From assembly GCA_003567495.1 (NCBI GenBank), contig PWZK01000159.1, forward strand, positions 1 through 13,162: 13,162 nucleotides of DNA. The letters are read 5' to 3'. Below, in pieces: positions 1 through 6,699 of this stretch. The stretch comes from Candidatus Brocadiaceae bacterium. Lineage in GTDB: Bacteria; Planctomycetota; Brocadiia; SM23-32. Positions within the stretch are counted from its first letter, which is position 1; each line of letters opens with the position of its first letter. A program made the translations under genes and the position numbers. The notes beneath the pieces were generated by a model. That model was not told the DNA's origin and searched no databases. It saw nothing but the letters and a program-made list of their open reading frames with translations.

Positions 1-206
1 AGATGGGTGATGTGCTTTTCTCTCTTGTAAACGTGGCACGAAAATTCGGCCTGGAGCCTGAAAGTGCTCTCCAGGACGCCGTGCGCAAGTTCCGGGGTCG
101 ATTTCATGCGCTCGAATCACACCTGGGCGAAGAGGGGAAAAAACCTCAGGATTGTTCTCTGGCCGAACTGGACGGCGCATGGGAGGCTGCAAAAGAAAAG
201 CAATGA
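1..206 (+). CDS. mazG: MazG nucleoside triphosphate pyrophosphohydrolase, C-terminal fragment (5' end outside window)
   Basis: Only the last 67 or so codons are present, and the reading frame is open to the left edge. MazG hydrolyses (d)NTPs to monophosphates and pyrophosphate in the cytosol, as a house-cleaning or (p)ppGpp-modulating enzyme. The visible start, M-G-D-V-L-F-S-L-V-N-V-A-R, matches the family block around EEMGDLLFxxVNLAR. The Asp there belongs to the ExxD metal-binding motif. It is followed by the ALQDAVRKFRGRF helix (family: AL..AN.KFERRF) and the usual C-terminal acidic/Trp tail. The Met at position 3 is therefore internal and not the start. The stop overlaps the proB start as ATGA, which implies translational coupling. 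The N-terminal half cannot be judged from this window. Confidence 0.85.
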   Translation, partial: MGDVLFSLVNVARKFGLEPESALQDAVRKFRGRFHALESHLGEEGKKPQDCSLAELDGAWEAAKEKQ

Positions 207-1375
207 ATACCCGGAAACTGAGGAAGAAATATGTAGCTGGCGCCCGGCGCATCGTGGTGAAGATAGGCACCAATGTGATCGGCGGCGGCTCCGGGCCGCT
301 TGACGGGGCGCGTATTGACGCATTGAGCGAGCAGGTCGCCTGTCTGATGGAAGAGGGCCGCCAGGTGGCCGTCGTTTCAAGCGGCGCCATAGGAACCGGA
401 ATGCGGCAGATGGGGATGCACAAGAGGCCGGGCTCGCTGCCGGCGCTTCAGGCCGCCGCCGCGGTCGGGCAGTCGGGGCTGGTATCGCGCTACGACAGAA
501 GTTTTCGCGCACACGGCCTTCACGCCGGCCAGATACTGCTCACACGCGATGATTTCGATTCGCGGCGCCGGTATCTGAACGCCGCGAACACCGTACGTGC
601 GCTTTTTGAAAGCGGCTGCGTGCCGGTCATAAATGAAAACGATACGATAAGCACCGACGAAATTCAGCTGGGCGACAACGACCTGCTTGCGGCGTTTGTC
701 ACACATCTCATACGTGCCGATCTGCTGGTTTTGCTCACAAGCGAGCCAGGTCTCTGCGGTGTGCCGCCTTTCCCCCCGGGCGTTGTCGTCAGTGACGGAG
801 ACGGTGCCGGGAGCCGTTTCGGCCGGCGCATCGGCATTGTTAAGTCGATCGGCGAGGAAATTACAAACATGGCCTGTGGCGAGACCAGCGACGGCGGGAC
901 CGGCGGCATGCCCAGCAAGCTGGAGGCGGTGGCGGTAGCTGTTAAGGCGGGCGAGGCGGCCGTTATAGCAGATGGACGCTTTGAGGGGGTCCTTTTAGAG
1001 CTGATGGGCGGTGCAGATATCGGCACGCTGTTTTTGCCATCCACCCGCAAACTCGGCAGCCGAAAGCGCTGGATACGTTTTTCGCGCCGTCCGCGCGGCG
1101 TTATCGAGATCGATGCCGGGGCTGCGAGCGCGATAAAGGATAGGGGCGGAAGCCTGCTTCCGACCGGGGTTACCGGAGTGAAGGGCGATTTTGCCAGAGG
1201 CGATACGGTATCGGTGTGCGGTGCCGGGGGAGGCGAGGTTGCGCGCGGACTGAGCAACTATTCGACGGAAGAAATAACAAAAATCAAGGGATGCAGCACC
1301 GGCGAGCTGTCCGATATACTGGGCCGCGACTATTTTGATGAAGTGATCCACAGGGATAATATGGCTATTCTGTAA
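203..1375 (+). CDS. proB: Glutamate 5-kinase with C-terminal PUA domain
   Basis: This cytosolic enzyme phosphorylates L-glutamate to glutamyl 5-phosphate, the first step of proline synthesis. The 390-aa product has the amino-acid-kinase fold: VVKIGTNV (Lys20), VVSSGAIGTG (57-66), AAAAVGQS, QILLTRDDF, the YLNAANT helix, PVINENDTIS (141-150), GDND (157-160) and GGTGGMPSK (231-239). A PUA domain follows from about residue 298, and RGGSLLPTGV is typical of it. ATG at 203 is chosen because it gives a 4-nt ATGA overlap with mazG and a normal N-terminus. An upstream in-frame ATG at 152 would lie deep inside mazG. Oddity: the nucleotide loop reads LLTSEPGLCGVPPF where the E. coli-type family has LLTDxxGLYxxDPR, so the conserved Asp is Ser180. 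I see no proA beside it in this window. Identity is secure; normal activity is inferred. Confidence 0.95.
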   Translation: MNTRKLRKKYVAGARRIVVKIGTNVIGGGSGPLDGARIDALSEQVACLMEEGRQVAVVSSGAIGTGMRQMGMHKRPGSLPALQAAAAVGQSGLVSRYDRSFRAHGLHAGQILLTRDDFDSRRRYLNAANTVRALFESGCVPVINENDTISTDEIQLGDNDLLAAFVTHLIRADLLVLLTSEPGLCGVPPFPPGVVVSDGDGAGSRFGRRIGIVKSIGEEITNMACGETSDGGTGGMPSKLEAVAVAVKAGEAAVIADGRFEGVLLELMGGADIGTLFLPSTRKLGSRKRWIRFSRRPRGVIEIDAGAASAIKDRGGSLLPTGVTGVKGDFARGDTVSVCGAGGGEVARGLSNYSTEEITKIKGCSTGELSDILGRDYFDEVIHRDNMAIL

Positions 1376-1506
1376 AAGGAACGTTTAGCCTGCATTTCTC
1401 ACAACCCGTATGGCTAGGTGGCCAAAAAGGGGTAATCTCTGAACAATCTGCGTTCCGGGATACGCGAAAAACTCATGCAGCGCAAATTCCTCTACCTGAC
1501 CGTCAG
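1376..1506. other. Intergenic stretch after proB, no recognised gene
   Basis: There is no clear terminator after proB. A weak 23-codon frame could start at CTG 1439, seven bases after a GGGG, and end at the TGA at 1508-1510. Its product resembles nothing I know. I treat the stretch as non-coding leader DNA ahead of the promoter at 1507. Confidence 0.4.
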
Positions 1507-1535
1507 TTGACGTTGCCGCTGTTATATACTATTAT
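1507..1535 (+). promoter_or_regulatory. Sigma70-type promoter for the beta-barrel gene
   Basis: A -35 box TTGACG (1507-1512) is separated by exactly 17 bases from a -10 box TATTAT (1530-1535). The expected start of transcription is near 1542, leaving a leader of about 85 nt before the ATG at 1628. The match is good (5/6 at -35 and 5/6 at -10), but it is a sequence prediction only. Confidence 0.7.
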
Positions 1536-1539
1536 AACA
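1520..1539. promoter_or_regulatory. Operator-like palindrome overlapping the -10 box
   Basis: TGTTATA (1520-1526) and TATAACA (1533-1539) are perfect 7-base inverted arms around a 6-base spacer. The palindrome covers the -10 box of the promoter at 1507-1535. Its size and symmetry suit a dimeric helix-turn-helix repressor whose binding would block RNA polymerase. The regulator is not identifiable here, and AT-rich palindromes can arise by chance. Confidence 0.45.
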
Positions 1540-1570
1540 CTGTTCAAGATCGGATGCGTTGTGGTAGTCT

Positions 1571-1607
1571 ATAGAGTCCATAATGTTTCCATGGAGTCCA
1601 TAATATT
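1571..1607 (+). repeat. Tandem 17-bp direct repeat in the leader, 20-bp period
   Basis: AT(A/G)GAGTCCATAAT(G/A)TT occurs at 1571-1587 and again at 1591-1607. The 11-base core GAGTCCATAAT is identical in both (1574-1584 and 1594-1604). The 20-bp period is close to two helical turns, which would place two bound proteins on the same DNA face. The repeats lie downstream of the predicted transcription start and just before the ribosome binding site, so they could act on DNA or in the mRNA leader. Confidence 0.6.
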
Positions 1608-1611
1608 CAAA

Positions 1612-1620
1612 GAGGAGGAA
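1612..1620 (+). promoter_or_regulatory. Strong Shine-Dalgarno for the beta-barrel gene
   Basis: GAGGAGGAA at 1612-1620 is a near-perfect anti-16S match. The GGAGG core ends about 9 bases before the ATG at 1628. It is stronger than the sites ahead of metY and metX, which suggests high expression and fixes the start codon. Confidence 0.8.
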
Positions 1621-1627
1621 TAGTGCG

Positions 1628-2371
1628 ATGAGAAAAGCCCTGATATGCGCGGCGATGTTTCTGGCTGCCGGCAGTATCTCTTTCGCTGGCGAGTTCGGCC
1701 CGCCGGAGCCTTTTGACAAGACGCTGGTTCCGTCGGTCGGCTACACTTATTCGCAGGCGGAATACACAAGCTCCAGACCGGGCTGGGAAGATGCTACGAT
1801 AACGCAGCACGGCGTTTTTCTACAGGCGAGTCTTCTGTTATCTGACGACAGTGAAGGGTATTTGCGGATCGGAGCCGCGGACTGGGAAGTGTCTGGTTTT
1901 CGTCCCGAACGCACGGAATACGACCTGAGGGACAGCGCTAACCTTTACACGTCGCTTGGCTATAAGAGGCTGTTTTACGATGCCGACTGGTGGGGCCTGG
2001 GCTCTTTTGTGCAGGGCAGTTACTACACCTCCCAGTACAGGGATTCAGAAGACGACGTGAGATTGTCGGTCGAGGATCTGTGGGATGTTAATTTTGGCAT
2101 GGCGGCCCAGAGTAAGTGGCGCCCGCGCAGGGGGCTGATAGACGAGGCGATCCTGTACGGCGGGCCTTTTTATTATTTTGCATCCGCAAAAGCGATCGTC
2201 GACTCCGAGGATGAGGAAGGGGTGTCTTATTCGACCAATATTGACGAAGACGGCAACCTGGGCGGCTTTCTGGGGATAAGGGTGCGGATGCCCGGAGGTA
2301 TGTATGCCGGAGTTGAGGGCAGGTATAAAACCAGATTCTCCGCCGGCGTCATGTTGTCCATGTTTTTCTGA
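1628..2371 (+). CDS. Predicted outer-membrane beta-barrel protein, unknown family
   Basis: I do not recognise the family. The 247-aa product begins with a clear Sec signal peptide: basic MRK, a hydrophobic core ending AAGSISFA, and likely cleavage before Gly21. The mature part is rich in Tyr, Trp, Phe, Gly and acidic residues. It has alternating hydrophobic/polar stretches such as SVGYTYSQAEYT, GVFLQASLLLSD, GYLRIGAADWEV, NLYTSLGYKRLFYD and FVQGSYYTSQY. The last strand, RFSAGVMLSMFF, ends in Phe as outer-membrane barrels do (BAM recognition signal). About 8-10 strands could fit this length, so a small barrel in the outer membrane of a diderm is the best guess. It stands alone with its own promoter, an operator-like palindrome, leader repeats and a strong ribosome binding site. 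It shows no functional link to proB or metY. A soluble periplasmic beta protein is the alternative. Confidence 0.75.
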   Translation: MRKALICAAMFLAAGSISFAGEFGPPEPFDKTLVPSVGYTYSQAEYTSSRPGWEDATITQHGVFLQASLLLSDDSEGYLRIGAADWEVSGFRPERTEYDLRDSANLYTSLGYKRLFYDADWWGLGSFVQGSYYTSQYRDSEDDVRLSVEDLWDVNFGMAAQSKWRPRRGLIDEAILYGGPFYYFASAKAIVDSEDEEGVSYSTNIDEDGNLGGFLGIRVRMPGGMYAGVEGRYKTRFSAGVMLSMFF

Positions 2372-2455
2372 GCGGGTTCTTTTATGCGGTGCCTTTTCAG
2401 ATGTTTTTTCTGTTAATGTTTTATCCTGAACCCTCTTTGAAGGCGGGCTAACACC

Positions 2456-3733
2456 TTGAAATTCAACACTATCTGTCTTTTGGGCGGACACAAGCCGGAT
2501 GCCGCCACGCATTCGCGCGCCGTGCCCATTCACCAGACCACTTCCTACCTTTTCGAGAATACGGATCATGCTGCGCGCCTTTTTGCGCTGGAGCAGGAGG
2601 GCTATATATACACCCGCATTATGAATCCGACCACTGAGGTGCTTGAAAAACGCATCGCCATGCTGGAAGGTGGGGTGGGAGCCCTGGCGTTTTCCAGCGG
2701 CATGGCCGCAATAACCGCGGGGTGTCTGACCTTGCTCGGAAACGGGGATCATATCGTCGCATCCAGCGGGCTTTACGGCGGCACTTATACGCTTTTCAGC
2801 CAGACTTTTCCAGAAAAAATGGGGATTGATGTTACATTTATCGACTCAGACGACCCCGAGCAGTTTGAGTCGGCCACCACGCAGCGCACCAAACTCTACT
2901 ATACTGAAACCATAGGTAACCCGCGTCTTACCGTGCCGAATCTTCGTTCGATAAGCAGCGCCGCTCATTCGGCGGGTGTGCCGCTCATGGTTGATAATAC
3001 AATGGCTACCCCTGCGCTCTGCCGTCCAATCGAACACGGCGCCGATATAGTGGTGCATTCGATGACCAAATACCTTGGCGGGCACGGGAACAGCATCGGT
3101 GGCATATTGATAGATAGCGGCGGTTTCGATTGGAGAAGCGATGAAAAATTCAACGAGCTTGTCCGCCCGGATCCGGCCTATCACGGCTTGAGTTTTACGG
3201 AGCATTTTGAAAAGGCGGCTTATATTGCCAGGGCGAGGGTGCGAATGCTTCGTGATACCGGAGCTTGCATAAGCCCGATGAACTCTTTTCTCATCCTGCA
3301 GGGGGTTGAAACCCTTCCCCTTCGAATGGAAAAACATTGCACAAATGCCATGGATGTTGCAAAATTTTTGCTTAAGCGCCCTGAAGTAACATGGGTCAAT
3401 TACCCCGGTTTACCCGACCATCCCGCACATAAGCCGGCCGCTGAATACTTCGACAAGGGGTTCGGCGGCATGGTGGGGTTCGGTGTCCGGGGAGGTCTGG
3501 ATGCCGGAAAAGCGTTCATTGACAACCTTCAATTTATCAGCCATCTCGCGAATATCGGCGATGCACGCACGCTCGCTATTCATCCCGCCAGCACAACGCA
3601 TCAACAGCTCGGAGCCGGGGAACTGAAGCAGGCGGGTGTTACGGAAGATTTCATAAGGCTGTCGGTCGGCATCGAAGATGCCGATGATATCAAAGAAGAG
3701 CTGACTGCCGCACTGGAAAAAACTGTGAGCTGA
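2456..3733 (+). CDS. metY: O-acetylhomoserine sulfhydrylase (O-acetylhomoserine aminocarboxypropyltransferase)
   Basis: A PLP enzyme of the Cys/Met metabolism class, 425 aa, the normal family length. It makes homocysteine from O-acetylhomoserine and sulfide. Visible motifs are the YTRIMNPT phosphate-binding segment (Tyr52, Arg54), the SSGMAA turn (80-85), the [13 protein letters not shown] block, DNTMATP (Asp180, which contacts the PLP ring nitrogen), the [11 protein letters not shown] loop with Schiff-base Lys205, and the C-terminal [19 protein letters not shown] substrate segment. The start is TTG at 2456. An in-frame stop lies at 2438-2440, no ATG or GTG intervenes, and the next ATG would delete the conserved N-terminus. 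GGCGGG at 2442-2447 is a weak ribosome binding site. metX follows after 80 nt, giving direct sulfhydrylation. Cystathionine gamma-synthase is the related alternative, but the length and the TKYxGGHG and [10 protein letters not shown] blocks favour MetY. Confidence 0.93.
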   Translation: MKFNTICLLGGHKPDAATHSRAVPIHQTTSYLFENTDHAARLFALEQEGYIYTRIMNPTTEVLEKRIAMLEGGVGALAFSSGMAAITAGCLTLLGNGDHIVASSGLYGGTYTLFSQTFPEKMGIDVTFIDSDDPEQFESATTQRTKLYYTETIGNPRLTVPNLRSISSAAHSAGVPLMVDNTMATPALCRPIEHGADIVVHSMTKYLGGHGNSIGGILIDSGGFDWRSDEKFNELVRPDPAYHGLSFTEHFEKAAYIARARVRMLRDTGACISPMNSFLILQGVETLPLRMEKHCTNAMDVAKFLLKRPEVTWVNYPGLPDHPAHKPAAEYFDKGFGGMVGFGVRGGLDAGKAFIDNLQFISHLANIGDARTLAIHPASTTHQQLGAGELKQAGVTEDFIRLSVGIEDADDIKEELTAALEKTVS

Positions 3734-3813
3734 ATACGCCCGCGGCGTTCGGATCTCCAATATGACAGGCGCCCTTTGCGTCGGTTGCTAAAAAAACCAA
3801 AAATTTCTCAACC

Positions 3814-4971
3814 ATGAAAAGCTCTGACAGAGAACTTATCGTCGAGAAAAAACGCTGGCGTTTCGCCGAGCCGCCCGACAAACTTCGGCTGCGTTGCGGG
3901 GAATCCCTGGGCCCGATCGATGTAGCTTATGAGACATACGGTGAGCTTAGCGACGGGGGCGATAACGCGGTTCTTATCTGTCATGCGCTTACCGGCGATG
4001 CACATGTCGCCGGAAAACACTCGCACGATGACCATAAACCTGGCTGGTGGGATATCATGGTCGGCCCCGGCAAGGCGATCGATACGGACCGGTATTTCGT
4101 TATTTGCAGCAATTTTATAGGCGGTTGCAAGGGCAGCACCGGTCCTTCCTCTATCAATCCGGATACCGGCAAACCCTACGCCCTCGATTTTCCCATGGTC
4201 ACCGTAAAGGATATGGTCAGGGTACAGCGGGCGCTGGTGAAAGAATGTCTCGGAATTGATCGGCTGCTGTGCGTAATAGGTGGATCTTTCGGTGGAATGC
4301 AGGTACTTCAATGGACCATAGATTACCCCGAAATGGTTTATGCGGCGATGCCCATCGCCACTGCCTGCAGGTTGAGCGCTCTGGCCATTGCATTTGATGA
4401 GGTCGGCAGGCAGGCCATCTATTCCGATCCCAACTGGAAAGGCGGGGATTATTACGGCGGCAAACCGCCGCACCGGGGTCTGGCCGTGGCACGGATGATC
4501 GGCCATATAACATATCTCAGCGCCGAGTCCATGCATGAGAAATTCGGACGGGGGCTTCAGGACAGAGCCACCGTCGGCTACGATTTCGGACCGGCGGACT
4601 TCCAGGTCGAAAGCTACCTCCGACACCAGGGTGATACGTTCGTTCAGCGCTTCGACGCCAATACTTACCTGTACATCACCAAAGCGATGGACTATTTCGA
4701 CCTGGTAAGCGATTACGGCACGCTTATAAACGCATTTGAGGGCGTCAGGAGCCGCTATCTTGTGCTTTCCTTTACCGGGGACTGGCTGTTTCCGACCCAT
4801 CAATCCAGAGAAATAGTGCGCGCTTTGCAGGCGAATGCCGTGGATGCCAGTTTCTGCGAGGTTGAATCCGGATATGGACACGATGTGTTTCTTATTAAAA
4901 ATCCGGCCCTTGAAGATATTATCATAAACTTTTTAAAGAATTGTCAGGATGGAATTCGGGGGGCCGGATAA
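3814..4971 (+). CDS. metX: Homoserine O-acyltransferase (acetyltransferase type)
   Basis: An alpha/beta-hydrolase-fold enzyme, 385 aa, that acylates homoserine to activate it for sulfhydrylation by MetY. Visible features are the N-terminal SLGPIDVAYETYGEL strand pair, the NAVLICHALTGDAH oxyanion region, the NFIGGCKGSTGPSS loop, the nucleophile elbow GGSFGGMQ (Ser158), SFTGDWLFP (Asp323) and GYGHDVFL (His356). These form a complete Ser-Asp-His triad. Acetyl versus succinyl specificity cannot be told from the family motifs alone; pairing with metY suggests acetyl. ATG 3814 is chosen for normal length. It has no Shine-Dalgarno, only an A-rich leader, so it may rely on S1-type initiation or coupling from metY. 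The stop shares a base with the metW start (TAATG), so metX and metW are likely co-translated. The long open frame on the opposite strand is a coding shadow. Confidence 0.93.
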   Translation: MKSSDRELIVEKKRWRFAEPPDKLRLRCGESLGPIDVAYETYGELSDGGDNAVLICHALTGDAHVAGKHSHDDHKPGWWDIMVGPGKAIDTDRYFVICSNFIGGCKGSTGPSSINPDTGKPYALDFPMVTVKDMVRVQRALVKECLGIDRLLCVIGGSFGGMQVLQWTIDYPEMVYAAMPIATACRLSALAIAFDEVGRQAIYSDPNWKGGDYYGGKPPHRGLAVARMIGHITYLSAESMHEKFGRGLQDRATVGYDFGPADFQVESYLRHQGDTFVQRFDANTYLYITKAMDYFDLVSDYGTLINAFEGVRSRYLVLSFTGDWLFPTHQSREIVRALQANAVDASFCEVESGYGHDVFLIKNPALEDIIINFLKNCQDGIRGAG

Positions 4972-5561
4972 TGCCTATCAGGCTGGATTACGATTATATC
5001 GAATCCCACGTCCCCGATGGGGCAAGGGTGTTGGATTTAGGATGCGGTGACGGAAAGCTTCTGGAGGACCTTATCCGGGAAAAAGGTGTAGAAGGGCGTG
5101 GAATAGAAATAGATGAGGCTTCGGTGCGTAAGTGTATAAAACGTGGTGTTCCGGTATATCATGGAGATATGCTCCAGGGCATGAAAATGTTTCAGGAACG
5201 CCACTTCGATTGTGTCGTACTGAGCCAGACGCTGCAGCAGACTCTCAATCCGGCGGAAGTGATGCATGAAATGCTCAGAGTGGGCAAACGTGCTATTGTC
5301 AGCTTCCCTAATTTCGGACACTGGCAGGTAAGAGCCCGGCTGCTGTTGGGTGGCATGGCGCCTATAACTCCCTTGTGGCCGTACGAGTGGTATAATACGC
5401 CCAATGTCAGAATGTTGACTATAAAAGATTTTACACGCTTCTGCCGCAAACAAAACCTTCGAATAGTTCGCAGGCGGTTTTTCTCCAGAACATTTATCCG
5501 GACTCCGGCGGCGGGCGCTAATTTTTTCGCCTCAATCGCAATTTTTATTTTGGAACGCTGA
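4971..5561 (+). CDS. metW: Methionine biosynthesis protein MetW (methyltransferase-like)
   Basis: A 196-aa class I SAM-methyltransferase-fold protein. The nucleotide loop is VLDLGCGDGKLLEDL (about residues 23-37), followed by the acidic strand end RGIEID, CIKRGVPVYHGD, DCVVLSQTLQQT, VGKRAIVSFPNFGHWQVR and WYNTPNVRMLTIKDF. These are diagnostic of MetW. In proteobacteria MetW is needed with MetX for homoserine acylation, and its own catalytic role is unresolved. The start at ATG 4971 overlaps the metX stop by one base (TAATG). An upstream in-frame ATG at 4941 lies inside metX and adds residues the family lacks. It is the last gene of the metY-metX-metW set. No convincing terminator follows. Confidence 0.93.
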   Translation: MPIRLDYDYIESHVPDGARVLDLGCGDGKLLEDLIREKGVEGRGIEIDEASVRKCIKRGVPVYHGDMLQGMKMFQERHFDCVVLSQTLQQTLNPAEVMHEMLRVGKRAIVSFPNFGHWQVRARLLLGGMAPITPLWPYEWYNTPNVRMLTIKDFTRFCRKQNLRIVRRRFFSRTFIRTPAAGANFFASIAIFILER

Positions 5562-5656
5562 TATGCTTTTTGAAATAGGCGCTTAATGTAGCCAATCTAA
5601 CAATTTTTTGCCGCTTTAAGAAATTTTTATTTTCAGGTTGATATGGGTATGGGATT

Positions 5657-5720
5657 AAATTCAAAATTCAAAATTACAAATATCAAATAAATCTCAATTC
5701 CAAAATTGCAAATTCAAAAC
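5657..5720 (+). repeat. A/C-rich, nearly G-free low-complexity repeat
   Basis: This 64-bp stretch has a single G on the plus strand. It is built from irregular copies of CAAAATT, CAAATAT and CAAATAA; CAAAATT itself appears three times. It lies in the long non-coding gap between metW and the corrinoid gene. I recall similar strings between genes of many uncultivated bacteria, but I cannot search for them here. I see no coding potential. Confidence 0.6.
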
Positions 5721-5742
5721 ATGCCGAATGCGGCGAAAATAA

Positions 5743-5820
5743 CCGTAGGGGCAATCCCCCGTGATTGCCCTGGCGCGAACGGTCGTGATGTTGGGCAACC
5801 ACAGGGGGTTGCCCCTACGG
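5743..5820. repeat. 78-bp imperfect palindrome, MITE- or REP-like
   Basis: A 28-base arm at 5743-5770 (starting CCGTAGGGGCAA) is inverted at 5793-5820 (ending TTGCCCCTACGG) around a 22-base loop. By my count 25 of 28 positions pair, and all three mismatches are transition-type differences. GTAGGGGC-ended palindromes are familiar as dispersed non-autonomous repeats in bacterial genomes. There is no transposase nearby and no obvious target-site duplication. The RNA would fold into a very stable stem-loop on either strand, which could end transcription leaving metW. Confidence 0.75.
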
Positions 5821-5886
5821 GAAATGTGTTATTGTTGCCGAATGTCGTTTGCCGTTTAGCCGCAGCCGTTGTCGTGGTCGTTTTAT

Positions 5887-5922
5887 TAATTTTTTTTCAA
5901 GCGAAGCCTTGAAAAAAAATTA
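5887..5922. repeat. Perfect poly-T/poly-A hairpin
   Basis: Arms of 15 bases (TAATT, T-run, CAAG at 5887-5901; CTTG, A-run, AATTA at 5908-5922) are exact inverts around the 6-base loop CGAAGC. Only the four bases at the top of each arm include G/C, so it lacks the GC-rich stem of a normal terminator. It could still act as a weak bidirectional terminator, since both strands carry a T tract. It sits about 20 bp upstream of the -35 box of the corrinoid gene. Confidence 0.6.
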
Positions 5923-5942
5923 TGCCCTTTGAGAACCATCGT

Positions 5943-5972
5943 TTGACATTCCGTATCGGATAATGGTAAAAT
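5943..5972 (+). promoter_or_regulatory. Sigma70-type promoter for the corrinoid protein gene
   Basis: A consensus -35 box TTGACA (5943-5948) lies 18 bases from TAAAAT (5967-5972), a 5/6 match to the -10 consensus. Predicted transcription starts near 5979, giving a leader of about 65 nt. I do not see a cobalamin riboswitch fold in that leader. Confidence 0.7.
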
Positions 5973-6028
5973 TTCACCTTCTCAGTAAAATCTATGGATA
6001 GGTAAGTTTCGTTAGTCAACTTTACTTT

Positions 6029-6036
6029 AGGGAGAG
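6029..6036 (+). promoter_or_regulatory. Shine-Dalgarno for the corrinoid protein gene
   Basis: AGGGAGAG at 6029-6036 ends 8 bases before the ATG at 6045. This is good spacing and confirms the start. Confidence 0.75.
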
Positions 6037-6044
6037 AGTTTGAT

Positions 6045-6674
6045 ATGGCTGATTTAAAAGCGCTGGCCGATGCCATTTTAGGTGGCGACATGAATACCGC
6101 CAGGGACCTGACCCAGCAGGCGGTGGACGAAGGTGTTGATCCGGAAACGATTCTCAACGAAGGCCTTACCGGTGGGATGGAGGTCGTGGGCAGAAAGTTC
6201 AAGGCAAACGAATTTTACGTGCCAGAGGTGCTTATCGCCGCGCGCGCCATGCACGCGGGAATGGAGATACTTGAGCCCTTGCTGGCGGCCGCAGGCACAA
6301 AACCAAAAGGCATCGTCGTGCTGGGCACCGTTAAGGGAGATCTGCACGATATCGGCAAGAACCTGGTAAATATGATGCTGCGCGGCGGCGGGTTTAAAGT
6401 CGTGGATGTGGGCATCGACGTAGCCGAAGATAAGTTTGTCGAAGCTGCAAAAGCGGAGAATGCCGATCTGGTCGCCCTTTCAGCATTGTTGACCACCACC
6501 ATGCCGCAGATGAAAGCTGTTATCGATGCGCTGAAAGATGCAGGCATCGAGGCAAAAACCATCATAGGCGGCGCACCGGTAACCGAGGATTATGCCGAAG
6601 AAATAGGCGCCGACGGATATGCGCCGGATGCCGCATCAGCGGTGGATAAGGCCGCAGAGCTGCTTGCCTGCTGA
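6045..6674 (+). CDS. Methyltransferase corrinoid protein (MtbC/MttC/MtaC type)
   Basis: This 209-aa protein carries a cobalamin methyl group between two methyltransferases. Residues 1-85 form the helical cap domain (B12-binding_2), with ILNEGLTGGMEVVGRKF and the YVPEVLIAARAMHAGM block. Residues about 88-209 are the Rossmann-like B12 domain. It has TVKGDLHDIGKNLV, with the DxHxxG motif Asp99-His101-Gly104 where His101 is the lower cobalt ligand, then ALSALLTTTM (145-153) and IIGGAPVT (173-180). This length and architecture fit the stand-alone corrinoid proteins of methylamine, methanol, glycine-betaine or O-demethylase systems. The substrate cannot be told from it. It has its own promoter, ribosome binding site and terminator, so it is transcribed alone, and no methyltransferase, RamA-type activase or MetH fragment lies in this window. 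A role in methionine methylation near metXYW is possible but only by position. Confidence 0.93.
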   Translation: MADLKALADAILGGDMNTARDLTQQAVDEGVDPETILNEGLTGGMEVVGRKFKANEFYVPEVLIAARAMHAGMEILEPLLAAAGTKPKGIVVLGTVKGDLHDIGKNLVNMMLRGGGFKVVDVGIDVAEDKFVEAAKAENADLVALSALLTTTMPQMKAVIDALKDAGIEAKTIIGGAPVTEDYAEEIGADGYAPDAASAVDKAAELLAC

Positions 6675-6699
6675 ATTTCGCGGTCCAAATATTGAATAG

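Noticed and set aside
664-1257. A 197-codon minus-strand frame inside proB
   Set aside because: Pro/Ser/Ala-rich composition typical of antisense reading of a GC-rich gene.
1439-1510. A 23-codon frame starting at CTG after a GGGG
   Set aside because: Rare start codon, very short, no homology I can recall. Its stop overlaps the -35 box, so chance is the simpler reading.
2045-2752. A 235-codon minus-strand frame across the beta-barrel gene end, the gap and metY
   Set aside because: It crosses two well-supported plus-strand genes, has low-complexity basic content and shows no domain.
3808-4881. A 357-codon open frame on the minus strand opposite metX
   Set aside because: It is a shadow of metX codon usage. 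The product has no recognisable motifs, while the plus-strand frame has the full acyltransferase triad.
4941-4970. Earlier ATG for metW
   Set aside because: It would overlap metX by about 30 nt and add residues absent from the family. ATG 4971 gives the usual TAATG coupling.
5706-5912. A 68-codon plus-strand frame over the palindrome in the metW-corrinoid gap
   Set aside because: It runs through the 78-bp palindrome and the T-tract hairpin. Its sequence is explained by those repeats and has no ribosome binding site.
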